From: Emergomyces orientalis
Taxonomy: Eukaryota; Ascomycota; Eurotiomycetes; Onygenales; Ajellomycetaceae
Assembly: GCA_002110485.1 (NCBI GenBank)
Contig: MOWL01000049.1
Location: 248,001 to 312,000 of the forward strand
Reading direction: 5' to 3'
Length of the DNA: 64,000 nt
A program made the translations under genes and the position numbers. Positions 23,187 through 33,780 of this stretch are shown one piece after another; position 1 is the first letter of the stretch; each line of letters begins with the position of its first letter. The notes under the pieces were generated by a model, which worked only from the letters and a program-made list of their open reading frames with translations, searched no databases and was not told the origin of the DNA.

Positions 23187-25968
23187 TATTTTGGGGAGAA
23201 AGAGGTTTCGGGGATTACTATTTAGTTATATATTGGATTTTAGGTAAAGGAAATTAGCTGTAGCTTAACAAGCTGACATATCAGCCTTTAAATCATGTCT
23301 GTGAGGGTGTGAGGGTTGAGGAGGAGGACAGGATGTTGTGCCTTTCCCGTGTAGCCATCGGCCAACGCATGCACCGACACGCCGACTTTGCCTTCCGTCG
23401 CAGCTCCATGCGGAACAGGACACAGCATGAAGAGGGATAAGTGGCGACGAAGTATATTAAAGTCATGCAGTTATGGATTGACGATAAGAGAGCTTTGTTA
23501 TGGAAGAAAAACAAGATCAGTCTGTTTGGAAGCGCTGAGCATCTCTTCAATTGTTTTACGTCAGCTAAATTTCAGGTTTAGTTAACTAACTCAGTTCAGT
23601 CTGATTAACTAACTAGCACCAGAGGCAATTAGTTCACCGCAGCCGGTTTTCGAAATTTTTAACTAACCAAGCTTAATTTGAGCCCTCTCACTGCAACATA
23701 ATTATTTAGACATTATTCTTTTTGGGGTTTGGCTACTGTGTTGTTTGGAAAAGAAAAGAATGCGAGCCTCTTGTCAGCCAAGCTACCCAATGATAGGGAT
23801 TTGATGCCGAATGAGAGACCGATAGTGGCGAATGGCCGATATCAACTCGCCATATTTCGGAGCCAAATGTTAATTAACTTGAAGCTGCGTGGAAGACAGA
23901 CACCACTAGGCGCACGACGGGCCCGAAACTAAGTAACTAATAATCTTGTAGTTTCTTTCTATCCAACTCTTCGCTTCCTGTGTTTCGACAAAATCTCCGC
24001 GATGGGTTTTGTCAGTGAGACGCCGTGAATTTTCTCACTGCGTGTGGGAGCTACGGAGTACTATTCCGTGGGTATGAACCTCCATTCCCAAGCCTTGCAT
24101 CCGCGTTAGGCAGTCGACGGATGCGAAGGCATTATTCTCCGGGCAATTCTGGGCCGTTTGATAGGGGTCTTCCAGGCTCATAATACATAATGGCAAAACG
24201 AAACACAGTCCCAAAACTCCATACTATCTTATCAACTTTCTTGTTTTAACCTGCTTGGCAAATTCAGAGAACCATGGGAGGGAAATGATTCGAACCATTA
24301 TTCCTCAACAATTGGTCTTGGGAACGACTCAAGGCTCGCAGAACTGCGGAGTTAATGAAGTGACTTGCGACGAACACTTTGCCAATTCAAGCATTCATAA
24401 CCTTGCATTGCATAGCTACCCAGCTGTGCATATCCATAATAGCATGTACGAGGTACAGACCATTCACATATTTAATTTCTCCGCATTGAAATCATTAGTT
24501 ACTTGATACTTCAATCTTCGCCAATAAGAGATAGTCAAAATGTGGTCAGTTCCCAATTCTTTCACAAAAGTCCAGTAATACGCATGAACCCCAGGCTACC
24601 CCAAGCAACAGACGCTCCCATGGATGCGCCATCATTAACGCTGACGATCACCGTTCAACACATTCATGTAACTGGGAGGTGAACACCTCCCCACTAGGCC
24701 GGCATGCAAGCCCGGTCCAGTCATGATCGGCGGTAAACAATTGAGAGCGGGTCTTAGTGTTAGCCCAAATTGCTCCCGGTAAATGATGTTGACCGTTAGG
24801 CCGTGTCAGAGCCTGGAATACGTACGGCTTTGATTTGTAGAATGTATGCTCCGAAGCCCGAGCCAAGAGACTGGAGCTTTGTTCGACTCCTTACTGAATT
24901 AATTTTTGATGTGCGTGCGTGAAATAACGGGTGTAAGCAAGCAGTTCGTTGTTTCTCCATCATTTCTGCTTTGGAGCAGGCCGAGTTCTGGGAGAGAGTA
25001 CAGAGTAGATGACTGGATGAACGAACCTCGAGGTCCGAAAATGGGTCCCGTTACGAGGGTGAAGGTGAACCAGAGAGTTGGAGGCAATCTCTGCCCACTA
25101 GTATTTTCCACGGTCCATCTTCTAGCTCTGGAAGGATTTGCCTGCGTTCATTATTACTGGGTGCTATAACTAAGTTTTTCCAGAGCAGAAACGCTGACTA
25201 GGGAAACGTGTACTGGACATCTGACAGCAATCGCGTAGGATGTAGCGTAGAATATCCCGGGTGGTGGGTTTAAATGGACGGGCATTAGCTCCGCTCCTGT
25301 AAAAGCAGCTGCCAGAACTTCATCTTAATGTTGCATGAAGCTTCAAGAACGAATGAAAGAATCCACACAGCTCGTAGGGACGGCTTCAAAGACAGCGCAG
25401 AAACGATCATAAATACTCCGTACATACTGCTACCCTGTCTAGCTCATATGGGCGTTTTCTTCAATACTATGCAAGCGTAGCGAGCCCATTATTGTCTCCG
25501 CCTTGACAGACGGGTATGGATATGCCAATCAATGACGTAATTGGAGCTTCAAGTTTCCAGTTTTCTGCGTCTGTCACTCAACAGTTAAGGTAGTTTCGTT
25601 GTTGATAGCGAATCAGCGTTCGTGACAGGGCTCGTCGAAGGGGGTGCTCTTTTACCCCTGGGCTGGGTTGAGTGGTTGGCATTTTGTATGAAAAGAGAAT
25701 GCCCGCCCCCAACTTCCAGTTCCCTCTTAACCATGCAAGCTTTGATGGGAAAACTTCACAGAAAACGGCTGTCAAAATAACCTCTAAATAATAAATAGTC
25801 AATCACGCTCTTTTCTCGTCAAATTTTCTTGCTCTTATTCAACCGTGCTTGTCATCTTCCTGTGTGTGCTTCTATATTTGTTTCTCTCAAGTAGCCAGCA
25901 AAAATCTATAAACAACTGCGAGGGCCCTTGCAAGAACGATAGTTAAATAACATGATCAATCAGAAACA
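23187..25968. other. 2.8-kb gene desert
   Basis: No gene I can support. It has an AT-rich patch with repeated TTAACTAAC words at about 23580-23670, and two exact TACTCCGTA/TACGGAGTA motifs at 24052-24060 and 25414-25422. A minus-strand frame at 24648-24866 looks coding-like only by composition. Confidence 0.5.
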
Positions 25969-27812
25969 ATGTTAGAATTCCTTTACATGCAAAATTTTCT
26001 CAGCACTTCCTTTGAAGTAGCACCAAGGTACAAGAATATCTCGCTCATTTCGTCTTTTGAACTCAGGCTTACTTTGGCTTCTGGTGTCATAGATATACGA
26101 ATCTTCGCCCTGTCAAAATCAGAGGCTCCAACATCATCTGGTAAGGCAATTATATATCTAAGTCGCCGCTCATATCTTGCTATTCCATGACTGAACACTA
26201 TGTCATTACAGCTCAGCCAGTGATACATTGCTCAACACTCAAGTTGCAATTAAGAAAATACACCAACCGTTCACCCGCTCCGAGCTTTGCGAGAGAGCCT
26301 ATCTAGAACTGAAGCTGTTGAAGCTGCTTAAACATGAAAATGTCCGCCCAGCCTGCCCCCCCTTTTCTACAAGCCAGCGTTTACACTTTTTCCATCAACT
26401 CCCCTACTGACTTGAGCGTCGTCGTCCTCCTTATTAGATCGCCGGCTTGCAAGATGCGTTCATGTCATTCGGAGAAAATTTGTAGGTATCCCCTATCCGG
26501 TTCATTGCCAGCCACAGTTTTCATTTCTAGCTTACATGAAAATTTACAGATACCTCATAACACAGCACCAAGGTGTGACCCTCAATCAATGTCTTGCATC
26601 CAACAGGCTCGAATCGCGTTATACCAAAGTATTCTTCTATCAACTTTTGGTATGTGCTCGACTCACAGCTTCCTTGTTATATAAGTCGCCAATATATGAT
26701 TGTAATGTTAATCTATCAATCATAGCGGGGTTTGAAATACCTTCATTCCGCAAACATAGTGCACTGCGACTTGAAACCCTCCAGTATCCTCATTACCCGT
26801 GGCTGCGACTTGCAAATAACTGGCCTGGACCACTCACGAATTCATGGTGAGAGAGTTATGATAGATTATGTTTACGGCAACAGGGACCAATGTTATCAGG
26901 CTCCAGAACTCATGTTGGGTGCACAGACTTTTCAACCTGCCCTCGACATGTGGGCAGCGGGGTGTGTCCTTGCGGAAATGATTAATGGTGCTCCCTTGTT
27001 TTCTGAAGAACGATGCACGAACCAATTATACGCCATTATCAAACTGCTTGGATATTTACCGGGTGATCTGATGGATGGGCTCAGTAGTGGGAATGTAAGT
27101 ACATTTTGTCAAATACTGAAAGCCAGTTCGGACATAAAACGTTAACTGAAGTGTCATCTACCTTAAACGCGAACAAGATTGTTGGGTATCTAAAATCTTT
27201 ACCTGCGAGGGATTGGAGAATTTTAAGAAACCATATATCCACAACCGATGTTGAAGGTAAGGGGAAAGAGCCGCTTCACTTCTTCCAGTCTCCCTCCATA
27301 TTTTTTGGCAATTTTATCAACCCCATTTCATCCAACGAATTAAAACCGAAGCGTCGATATATTACTAACTCATCCCATTATTGCCACAGCCCTTGACCTT
27401 CTAGAACAACTACTTGACTTCAATCCAGAGATGAGATTTCCATCTAACCAAGCGCTTGAGCACGCATACGTCTCGCTTTACCATGACCCCTTAGACGAAC
27501 CTACCTCCGAGAGGACATGGTCGGTCGCCGACTTAGAATACGTCGAGTGGCCGATAAACGATTGGAAAACATTGATGTATGTGATGCATCCCCACCATCA
27601 TCCAGCCCCTTTTCATATCCTCGCTCTCCGCTCCTCCCCTGCCCTCCGGACAATTCGAAACAATTCCCCGATGCCTTACATGGGATATCTGTCTGTGAAG
27701 ATGGCAGATTGCTAACAGTTTGGTGCGTGAATTGTTTTCTCTTCACAGTCTATCTGAAATTGTGGACCATCATGAGTTCAAGAACGGGTACCAGCGGCTG
27801 GCAAAGTGCTGA
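25969..27812 (+). CDS. Hog1/SakA-derived MAP kinase with lost catalytic motifs (pseudokinase, 359 aa)
   Basis: Nine exons: 25969-26027, 26093-26140, 26212-26341, 26438-26481, 26550-26649, 26726-27094, 27178-27256, 27390-27576 and 27749-27812. Every junction is GT..AG and keeps the frame (1,080 nt), and the length matches Hog1 (about 365 aa). Family landmarks align residue for residue: N-terminal EF..Q-F-FE, VAIKK with the ATP lysine (about K50), ELKLLKLLKHEN, YLHSANIVHCDLKPS, QAPELMLG, DMWAAGCVLAEM and YHDPLDEP. The active-site motifs are degenerate. The glycine loop GMGAFG reads KIRGSN. HRD reads HCD and the HRDLKPxN asparagine is Ser. DFG reads GLD (160-162). The TGY activation lip reads IDY (173-175), so the phosphorylated Thr is missing. 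It should be unable to bind Mg-ATP normally or be activated dually. The docking tail is retained. I infer a pseudokinase under some constraint, or a very recent decay product with no frame lesion. Confidence 0.8.
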
Positions 27813-28349
27813 ATAAGGACGACGGTGGTGATGACTTAATGATGTAACAATGATGACTGACGACCTTTTTCATTATTCTTTCTTCGAGGCGGTTCTCTTT
27901 CGGGGTAACATACGATTCAGCGAAATTTATGAGTGTACCGATGGTTTTACGCTCCCACGTTTCTAATGATAGGGTAGGGATTGTGCCAGCAAGTGCGTCA
28001 GCACGGCTTATCTATAAGTCCTTGTTGTTTTGGATAGTAGTTAACGCAGATGATAGTGTAGAATCGGACAAACAATAATAATTAATAATAATTGAAAGAT
28101 TTCAGGTTCATTTTCTCGTTCGAGTCGCCAGGGAGAGCTTTCCGTCGCTGTCCGCTCACCGAGGGATCTGATTAGGGCAAGCAAGATCACGTGCCATATA
28201 CTATATAATCCCTCCCCCGCAATGGCCCTCGACGTAATACCTTCCAACAACCAACAACATCAATCCCAGTTCACTTCCGATATATTTCTCTTTCAATTCC
28301 ACCTCCGTCTCCAGCCTTTGAACCGCTTTTCACCTGGGTACGAATCAAC
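27813..28349. other. promoter and leader of the thiamine gene
   Basis: No gene seen. AT-rich run at 28076-28100. TATATAAT at about 28199-28206 is a good TATA candidate, predicting a transcript start near 28230, downstream of the ATG at 28222. Confidence 0.5.
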
Positions 28350-28469
28350 ATGGATGGCGTCATTGTCCTCTCTTGCAATGGAGTTGTCACCAGATGGTCA
28401 AGGTATTGTTGCAATATATGCGTACACATGGCAGGTGTTCGGTCAGTTCACGGTCGCTCAGCATCCTGA
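28350..28469 (+). promoter_or_regulatory. upstream ORF in the thiamine gene leader
   Basis: First ATG of the predicted leader. Unspliced it encodes 39 codons and stops at 28467-28469. If the leader intron is removed with the donor at 28403, the same frame runs on across the exon junction and stops at TGA 28728-28730, overlapping the nmt1 start codon at 28721 in another frame. Translation of this uORF would be expected to reduce synthesis of the enzyme. The role is inferred from how riboswitch-controlled NMT1 leaders work in Neurospora. Confidence 0.5.
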
Positions 28470-28679
28470 TATATATCTGTTTATGAGAGCCTGGGCTTTG
28501 CGGATGCTATATCCCTCCAGACTTCATTTAATTGGAACGCATCTCAAGCTGGTGGCCATGAACTGATCGATCTGAGATTATACTGTCTGAACTTGATCTG
28601 GATAATTCCAGCGAAAGGACATGTGACGCTTGATATCCAAGCCCCCTATTTTGTGTTGTTGATATGCTGACTCTGGCAG
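28403..28679 (+). other. 5' leader intron containing the riboswitch
   Basis: Donor AAG/GTATTG at 28403; acceptor CTCTGGCAG ending 28679, with a GCTGAC branch site just before it. Other donors inside the aptamer are possible. Fungal thiamine genes commonly have the TPP aptamer inside such an intron and choose splice sites by ligand state. Confidence 0.55.
28425..28625 (+). promoter_or_regulatory. TPP riboswitch (THI element)
   Basis: All core TPP-aptamer pieces are present in order. P1 is CACATG at 28425-28430 pairing perfectly with CATGTG at 28620-28625. The P2 side carries CAGGTGT. An extended P3 arm of about 130 nt follows. CTGAGA lies at 28572-28577 with the P2 partner ATACTG just after. 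Then comes the pyrophosphate-sensor block TGATCTGGATAATTCCAGCG at about 28594-28613. The ligand is thiamine pyrophosphate. In filamentous fungi it controls splicing of the 5' leader of thiamine genes so that high TPP lowers expression. The position directly upstream of the thiamine pyrimidine synthase gene is what the family predicts. Confidence 0.92.
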
Positions 28680-28720
28680 TGATTCTCCATTTCTGAACTT
28701 ACATCGCTGTGTTTGCCACC

Positions 28721-29968
28721 ATGTCTACTGATAAGATTACGTTTTTGACCAATTGGTAGGTCTTCGAGCTCGGTAACATACGTGTGCTATAATATATCCA
28801 AGTCAAATTCGCTGAGAAGTAGTTTCAATTGAATGTTTTAAGGCATGCAACTCCGTATCATATCCCTCTTTATCTTGCCCAGTCCAAGGGATATTTCAAG
28901 GATGAAGGCATCAAGGTGGCTCTACTTGAACCTAATGACCCGTCAGACGTGACCGAGATCATTGGGAGCGGAAAAGTTGACATGGGCTTCAAAGCCATGA
29001 TCCACACTCTTGCTGTTAGTGGTGACTCATTACCGGTACTATATAAGTACATATATGATAAAACAGGGATGCTTATGAATTTATATAGGCGAAAGCCCGG
29101 AACTTCCCGGTCGTTTCTGTCGGATCCCTCTTGGACGAGCCATTTACCGGCATTGTCTATTTGAAGGATAGTGGTATTACTACTGACTTCCGTACCCTCA
29201 AAGGGAAGCGGATTGGTTACGTTGGTGAATTTGGAAAGGTTTGACCTCCCGTTTTAACATGATATTTGGAATAACTGCTCACTGAACCCTCAGATTCAAA
29301 TCGACGAACTTACCAAATACTACAACATGTCCGCTTCTGACTACACTGCCGTCCGCTGTGGCATGAACATCACCAAGGCCATCATTCGCGGCGAGATCGA
29401 CGCAGGTATCGGCCTGGAGAATGTGCAAATGGTCGAGTTGGAGGAATGGCTTGCTAGCCAGAATCGCCCTCGTTCCGATGTCCAGATGCTCCGCATCGAC
29501 CAGCTCGCTGAGCTTGGTTGCTGCTGCTTCTGCTCCATCCTGTACATTGGTAACGAGACTTTTATTTCTCAGAACCCAGAGAAAGTCTCCAAGTTCCTCA
29601 AGGCCGTCAAGAAGGCCACTGACTATGTTCTCGCCAAACCCACGGAAGCCTACGAAGAATACGTGGATGTTAAACCCATTATGGGCACGCCGGTCAACCG
29701 CAAAATTTTTGAACGTTCCTACGCCTACTTCAGTAGGGATTTGAAGAACGTCCAGCGAGACTGGATTAAAGTGACGAATTACGGCAAACGTCTCGATATT
29801 CTGGATGCTAGCTTTGAACCCAACTACACGAACCGCTTCTTGAGCTGGGATCTCGAGCCTGAATCTACTGATCCGACGGGCGATCAGTGTCGGATGGCGG
29901 ATTTGCAACGTAAAGTTGCTGCTGAAGGTGGGTTCTTGAGACTTGAGGCTCCTGTTGTCAAAGCTTGA
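28721..29968 (+). CDS. nmt1: 4-amino-5-hydroxymethyl-2-methylpyrimidine phosphate synthase (THI5/NMT1 family, 343 aa)
   Basis: Four exons: 28721-28755, 28843-29014, 29089-29238 and 29294-29968, total 1,032 nt in frame. The second donor is GTTAGT after HTLA, which joins to AKARNFPVV as in the family; reading past it gives a spurious VSGDSLP. The enzyme makes the pyrimidine half of thiamine from pyridoxal phosphate and a histidine that it takes from its own chain, so it turns over once. Visible marks are the N-terminal FLTNWHATPYHIPLYLAQSKG, GFKAMIHTL, VGSLLDEPFTGIVYLKDSGI, KGKRIGYVGEFGKIQIDELT, and the iron-binding cysteine cluster in LGCCCFCSILYI. The histidine of the NWHATPYH segment matches the suicide substrate residue. 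Length equals yeast Thi5. Regulation is by the TPP riboswitch and uORF just upstream. Confidence 0.95.
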
Positions 29969-30308
29969 AATTCCACCCCCATTCTCTCAAATTGAATCAT
30001 TAGATCCATCAGCTGGATTTGTTTTATATGATTATCTGCACAGAAAGTTACATTCGTTTATACAAATGTCCCCGGGCGAGAAGTTGAAGCTGGATGCTCT
30101 TAGTAGTCGTTGACTTGCAGAAACCGAATTCTCATCAGCTGAAATGACACTCTTTTACACAACAGTTATGGAAAATCTAATATCACCTAGTTTTCAAGAC
30201 ATATCATTCACAAGAGATTATTATTTTTTCATTCATCCACACGTAATATCATGCACAAATCATTCAATATACAACATCGTTCCAACCCCTTGCCTATGAT
30301 TCCCTGAA
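29969..30308. other. convergent 3' flanks
   Basis: AT-rich spacer between the thiamine gene and the Con-10-like gene. No gene seen. Confidence 0.5.
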
Positions 30309-30652
30309 TCACTCATCTCCGCCTCCACCACTTGCCATTCCCCCATTATGTTCAGCCTCCCTTGCTCTCTCACTACCATGTTCGAACTTGCCGCCCGTAG
30401 CCAGTGGATTTTTGGCCGCCCATGGAAGAGATCTCATGCTATTGGTAAAAGGTCATATATGTTAGCCGTTCCGGATACTTGGGGTGGTGTGAGAGATACA
30501 ATATACATATACTGAGGGGAGACGAACCTGTTTAGCCGGATCCATGCTGGCGAAGCTACCGCGACGGTTGGACTGTCCGCCCTTTCTGGCGATTCCTCAA
30601 CATCCTCGTGAGCCCGGTTGGCGAAGTTGCTGGCGTTGGAACTGGAGGACAT
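30309..30652 (-). CDS. Con-10/KGG-repeat stress protein with two compensating frameshifts (84 aa)
   Basis: Exon 1 is 30652-30528 and exon 2 is 30438-30309; the 89-bp intron (GTTCGT..AATAG) keeps one open frame from ATG to TGA. The N-terminus (SNASNFANRAHEDVEE) and C-terminus (GGKFEHGSERAREA) match the conidiation-specific Con-10 / bacterial KGG general-stress repeat family. Between them the used frame encodes unrelated residues. The +1-related frame of the same DNA encodes IARKGGQSNRRGSFASMDP, and after the intron HEISSMGGQKSTG, exactly what the family has there. So a one-base loss near 30592 (GAGGAATC) and a one-base gain near 30390 (TACGGGCGG) cancel each other and leave the core KGG motifs unread. 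Con-10-type proteins are small, hydrophilic and made during conidiation or desiccation stress. Either this copy is diverging or the sequence has two errors. Confidence 0.65.
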
Positions 30653-31660
30653 TGTGGCTTGGTTGCCTGGTAAGAAATACTTTTTGGGTTCGTAGGCGTC
30701 GGATTTTTAATGAAAAGTAGGATATTTTGCTTTGTGGGAGCAGGTATGACTTTGCTGTCGGTCTTTCTCAGTGGCAATTGGTGATATGAATGTACACTGG
30801 GCTTGTGGTACTATGGCGGTGGTTTATATAGACGTGAGATACTGGCGTATCCCGCTCATTTCAAGAGCCAGCTCGTCAGTCTGACGTAGTAATGGGGAAT
30901 GTTCAATTGCCGTTGAATTTCATTTAGATTTGAATATTCGCCGGGTTGGAGTCGGTTGAGGCTGCAATCCGGATTTGTGGCCTCCTGCATCATATTTTGA
31001 TATTCAGAACAAGGCATTACGTTTAGCTTTCGCGGAGCTTCAATAGCTTTTGATATTCAGACTGATGTAGCTATCTGGGATTTGATAGCAATGTCATATT
31101 TACCACATTTCAATTGTCAGAAGTGGATAAGCCGTCTAAATAATAATATTTGTTTTCTGGTTAAAAGAAGCAGCGTGTTGACGGATCTATCTGAACATCA
31201 TGCAAGTTTTACCCACTAGGCACAGCAAGGGGCAACCACCGGGTTCAGACTCCATATTCTAGCGTCCGGGGTTGGGTTTAAAACACATCCTTGCGGGTAT
31301 CCACTGTATAAGAAGGCTACGCTGTTACAGAACCAACTACTGAACTCCGTATCTACTGAAGTTCACTGCAATTGAAAATACACGTGTGGGCTCCTTCATT
31401 TGTAGTCCTTGATAATGACGATCTAAGGAATTCCACATGCGAGTTGAACATTTATTCTGACTATGTTTGATCTCGGGGTTGGAAGCAATTGAGTGCAAGT
31501 AAGTGAACATGAAATAAAGGTCGTTGCGTTGAATGAAATATAGGGCGACATTTTGTTTAAGTCCAAAGCGATGAAAACGAGGACACGCTAAAAAAGAACG
31601 AAAAGTGGTGTAGTATATTATTTCCCAGCAGCTAGCTACTACCCGTCCAAAATCTCCAGT
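30653..31660. other. intergenic
   Basis: No gene seen. Promoter of the Con-10-like gene on the right side of its ATG, and an AACTCCGTA variant motif at 31343-31351. Confidence 0.5.
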
Positions 31661-31981
31661 TCACCCATCCTTCTTCTTCGGGAGATCCTTGCAGATTCCG
31701 CTGTCCTCGTTGACAAGTTGCTAGTACGTTCATAAGTGTCAGCTTTCAAACTTTCGATCAAACTTGAAACAAGGATATCGATATACAAACCTCGCAGTAC
31801 CCGCTCTGGCAATAACCAAGACTTCCATTCTGCTTGCACTTCTTCCCATTGGGGATCTTGAATCAAGTTAGCTTATATGTTTGTTGTAATAAGAAGCATG
31901 GGCATAATCGTCGTCCTATATTCATACCGTGGCCAGAGCGGTGCCAATGAGGGCAAGAGTAGCGAGGAGGGTCAACTTCAT
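31661..31981 (-). CDS. mini secreted cysteine protein (59 aa, three exons)
   Basis: Reconstructed from splice sites: exons 31981-31928, 31856-31791 and 31720-31661, with introns of 71 bp (GTATGA..CAAG) and 70 bp (GTTTGT..CTAG), all phase 0, 180 nt in total. The first exon is an almost pure signal peptide (MKLTLLATLALIGTALA). The mature peptide of about 42 residues has four cysteines spaced C-x8-C-x4-C-x10-C and a Lys-rich tail (KDLPKKKDG). The very short exons hide it from simple ORF calling. Signal peptide, phase agreement at both introns and even cysteine number support a real secreted peptide. The family is not recognised. It could be a small defensin-like or effector-like peptide; no function is claimed. 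Confidence 0.65.
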
Positions 31982-33462
31982 GGTTGGTAGTGGTCGGTTG
32001 AACTCGAGACGGATTGTATAACTAACTAAGCAGCGACGTACTGAATTGCCAGATGTTCTTTTTGCCAGCTAGCAAAAGGAAGGGGGGTTTGCAGGACGTA
32101 TTTATATGTTCAGTGTCCGCGATCAGCATATCCTCTTTTACTAACCATTATTGCGCACCGGAAATGCAGACATAGTAGCGCAGATCGCCCCCATCTTGCG
32201 CGAGCGAGGTAACAGGCAACGTTGATCATGATCAGTTGTAATATCAGATTAACTAGGCTGCGTCAACGACAAACCTTTCCGCCAGAAGGTTCTTGCGTCT
32301 TTGCTGCGCCCCTGAAAACACGACGGGTTTAGATTTGTATAGCTACCCTCTTTAACGGTCTTTGTTGGCCATCTTGTTACCTCCATCACATGCACAGCTG
32401 CTGTGTAGCGTCACAAAGAAATCCGATATGCCATGTTCGCTGTTCCAAGCTGCGGGTTAACAAGCTATCCGGAAGTTAACTCCCTTAAAACACTTAATTT
32501 CACAATAAAAAAAACTAATATTTGTAGGCCCATAATTGTTGCAGCGGTGAAGGCCTGATACGGGGCAGATCGGTGATAGATTCAAAAACGATATGCACTG
32601 CTAAAAGGAATGTTTTTCTGACAGAGTGTCAACCCCTGAAACTCCGCCTATGCAGTGATGATCATGCCACAAAATGACTGCGTTAGTTGAACAGTTACTC
32701 GTTGTAGACCATGGGTACGATGAATTTAAAAATTAAGCCCTTGGCTACCTGCATTTGCGGGTGTGCCCGCCAGAAAAAAAAAAGACCTATTGCAGATCCC
32801 CAAATCCGGGAGAAATTGGCGTTCAGGGCATTGGGGCTATCACTCGTGGTCCTAGTGATCGTCAAGGATGTTTACAGAATATGATATTCTTTTATCAACA
32901 CCAGGTTTAAAATTGGTGTGTTTCGATGTTTTGACGCGTGTCTGTCATGGCTTGTATCCCCCAGTTGTGTGGAAGTTGGTCTCTCGCAGCACGACACCGT
33001 CCTTTTCGTTGTGCTTTGTACTGCATACTTGCATCGCTATTCAGTAACTGACAGGAAAAAATTGCGGCTCCACGACTGGAATCGAGGCTCCAACCTTTCT
33101 GTTGCTTCTCTCACCTTTTAGGCCATTGGGAGTGCGTGTGGGGTAAACCTACCTGACATGTCGCGAGGTCTCCATGTGTGAGTGGTGTTTGACCATCCAT
33201 TGATTATCCAGCTACACCCTCATGAAAATAGTACTTTTGTCTCCGTCAGAAGTGGAATTGTAGCTGCAGCTCAGAGATCACGGCCCTCAGCATTTATTCC
33301 ATCCTTGTATATCTCTGGTGGCCTTAGTTCGCAAAGATCTTTAATTCCAATCCACACCCCGTTTAGCGATAACGCAGCGAATCTGCAAATATAGATTCTG
33401 CCCTCGTCCCCTTGCTTTTTGTCGTTCCATAATTATCATCGTTCTTTTCCTCGGCAGCACCA
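31982..33462. other. intergenic
   Basis: No gene seen. An A-rich run lies near 32775. Short frames in this stretch have no family resemblance. Confidence 0.5.
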
Positions 33463-33780
33463 TCATACACTGCAGATATATCCTCGAGAATTCCTGTGGC
33501 CCATCTCTGACAGCTGCATGAAGCAATTATGCGCATCTCTGGGTGCTTTGGCACACTTTCCTTCCTGCCGTAGATGACCCCTCGTCTTCCAGCATCCCCC
33601 GTAACCGGAACACAGGCCTGTCCGTCTCTCCCCCAGGAATTTCCCGCATATCTTCATAGTTGTTGCATCACAGACATTTTCCTTAAGGGTCACCTCTGCT
33701 CTGGGTGTAGCAGCGGTGAATGGCAGGGTATTTGCAGATAAGTACGCTATCATTGACTTGTATGTCTGCGAGTAGAGCAT
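33463..33780 (-). CDS. possible cysteine-rich small protein (105 aa), doubtful
   Basis: ATG-initiated frame with seven cysteines: VCD, KICGK, LCSGYGGC, KCAK, NCF and YICSV. The spacing looks like a disulfide-rich protein rather than random translation. No convincing signal peptide precedes it, though a hydrophobic-poor MIAYLSANTLPF stretch lies near the start and an upstream leader exon is possible. No family recognised. It may also be chance. Confidence 0.3.
   Translation of the reverse strand: MLYSQTYKSMIAYLSANTLPFTAATPRAEVTLKENVCDATTMKICGKFLGERRTGLCSGYGGCWKTRGHLRQEGKCAKAPRDAHNCFMQLSEMGHRNSRGYICSV

Noticed and set aside
24280..24300. tRNA B-box-like TTCGAATC on the minus strand
   Set aside because: No matching A box, T stem or acceptor stem could be drawn around it.
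24648..24866. 72-codon minus-strand frame as an exon
   Set aside because: No neighbouring exon with matching phase and no recognisable motif.
25969..27812. Treating the Hog1-like locus as a frame-broken pseudogene
   Set aside because: All apparent stops and frame changes fall in introns with GT..AG ends, and nine exons join to a 1,080-nt frame.
28222..28566. 114-codon frame upstream of nmt1 as a protein gene
   Set aside because: Its ATG lies close to the TATA box and so probably before the transcript start, and it runs through the riboswitch aptamer.
29015..29052. Residues VSGDSLP as part of the thiamine enzyme
   Set aside because: They are intron sequence; using the GTTAGT donor at 29015 restores the family sequence HTLA-AKAR.
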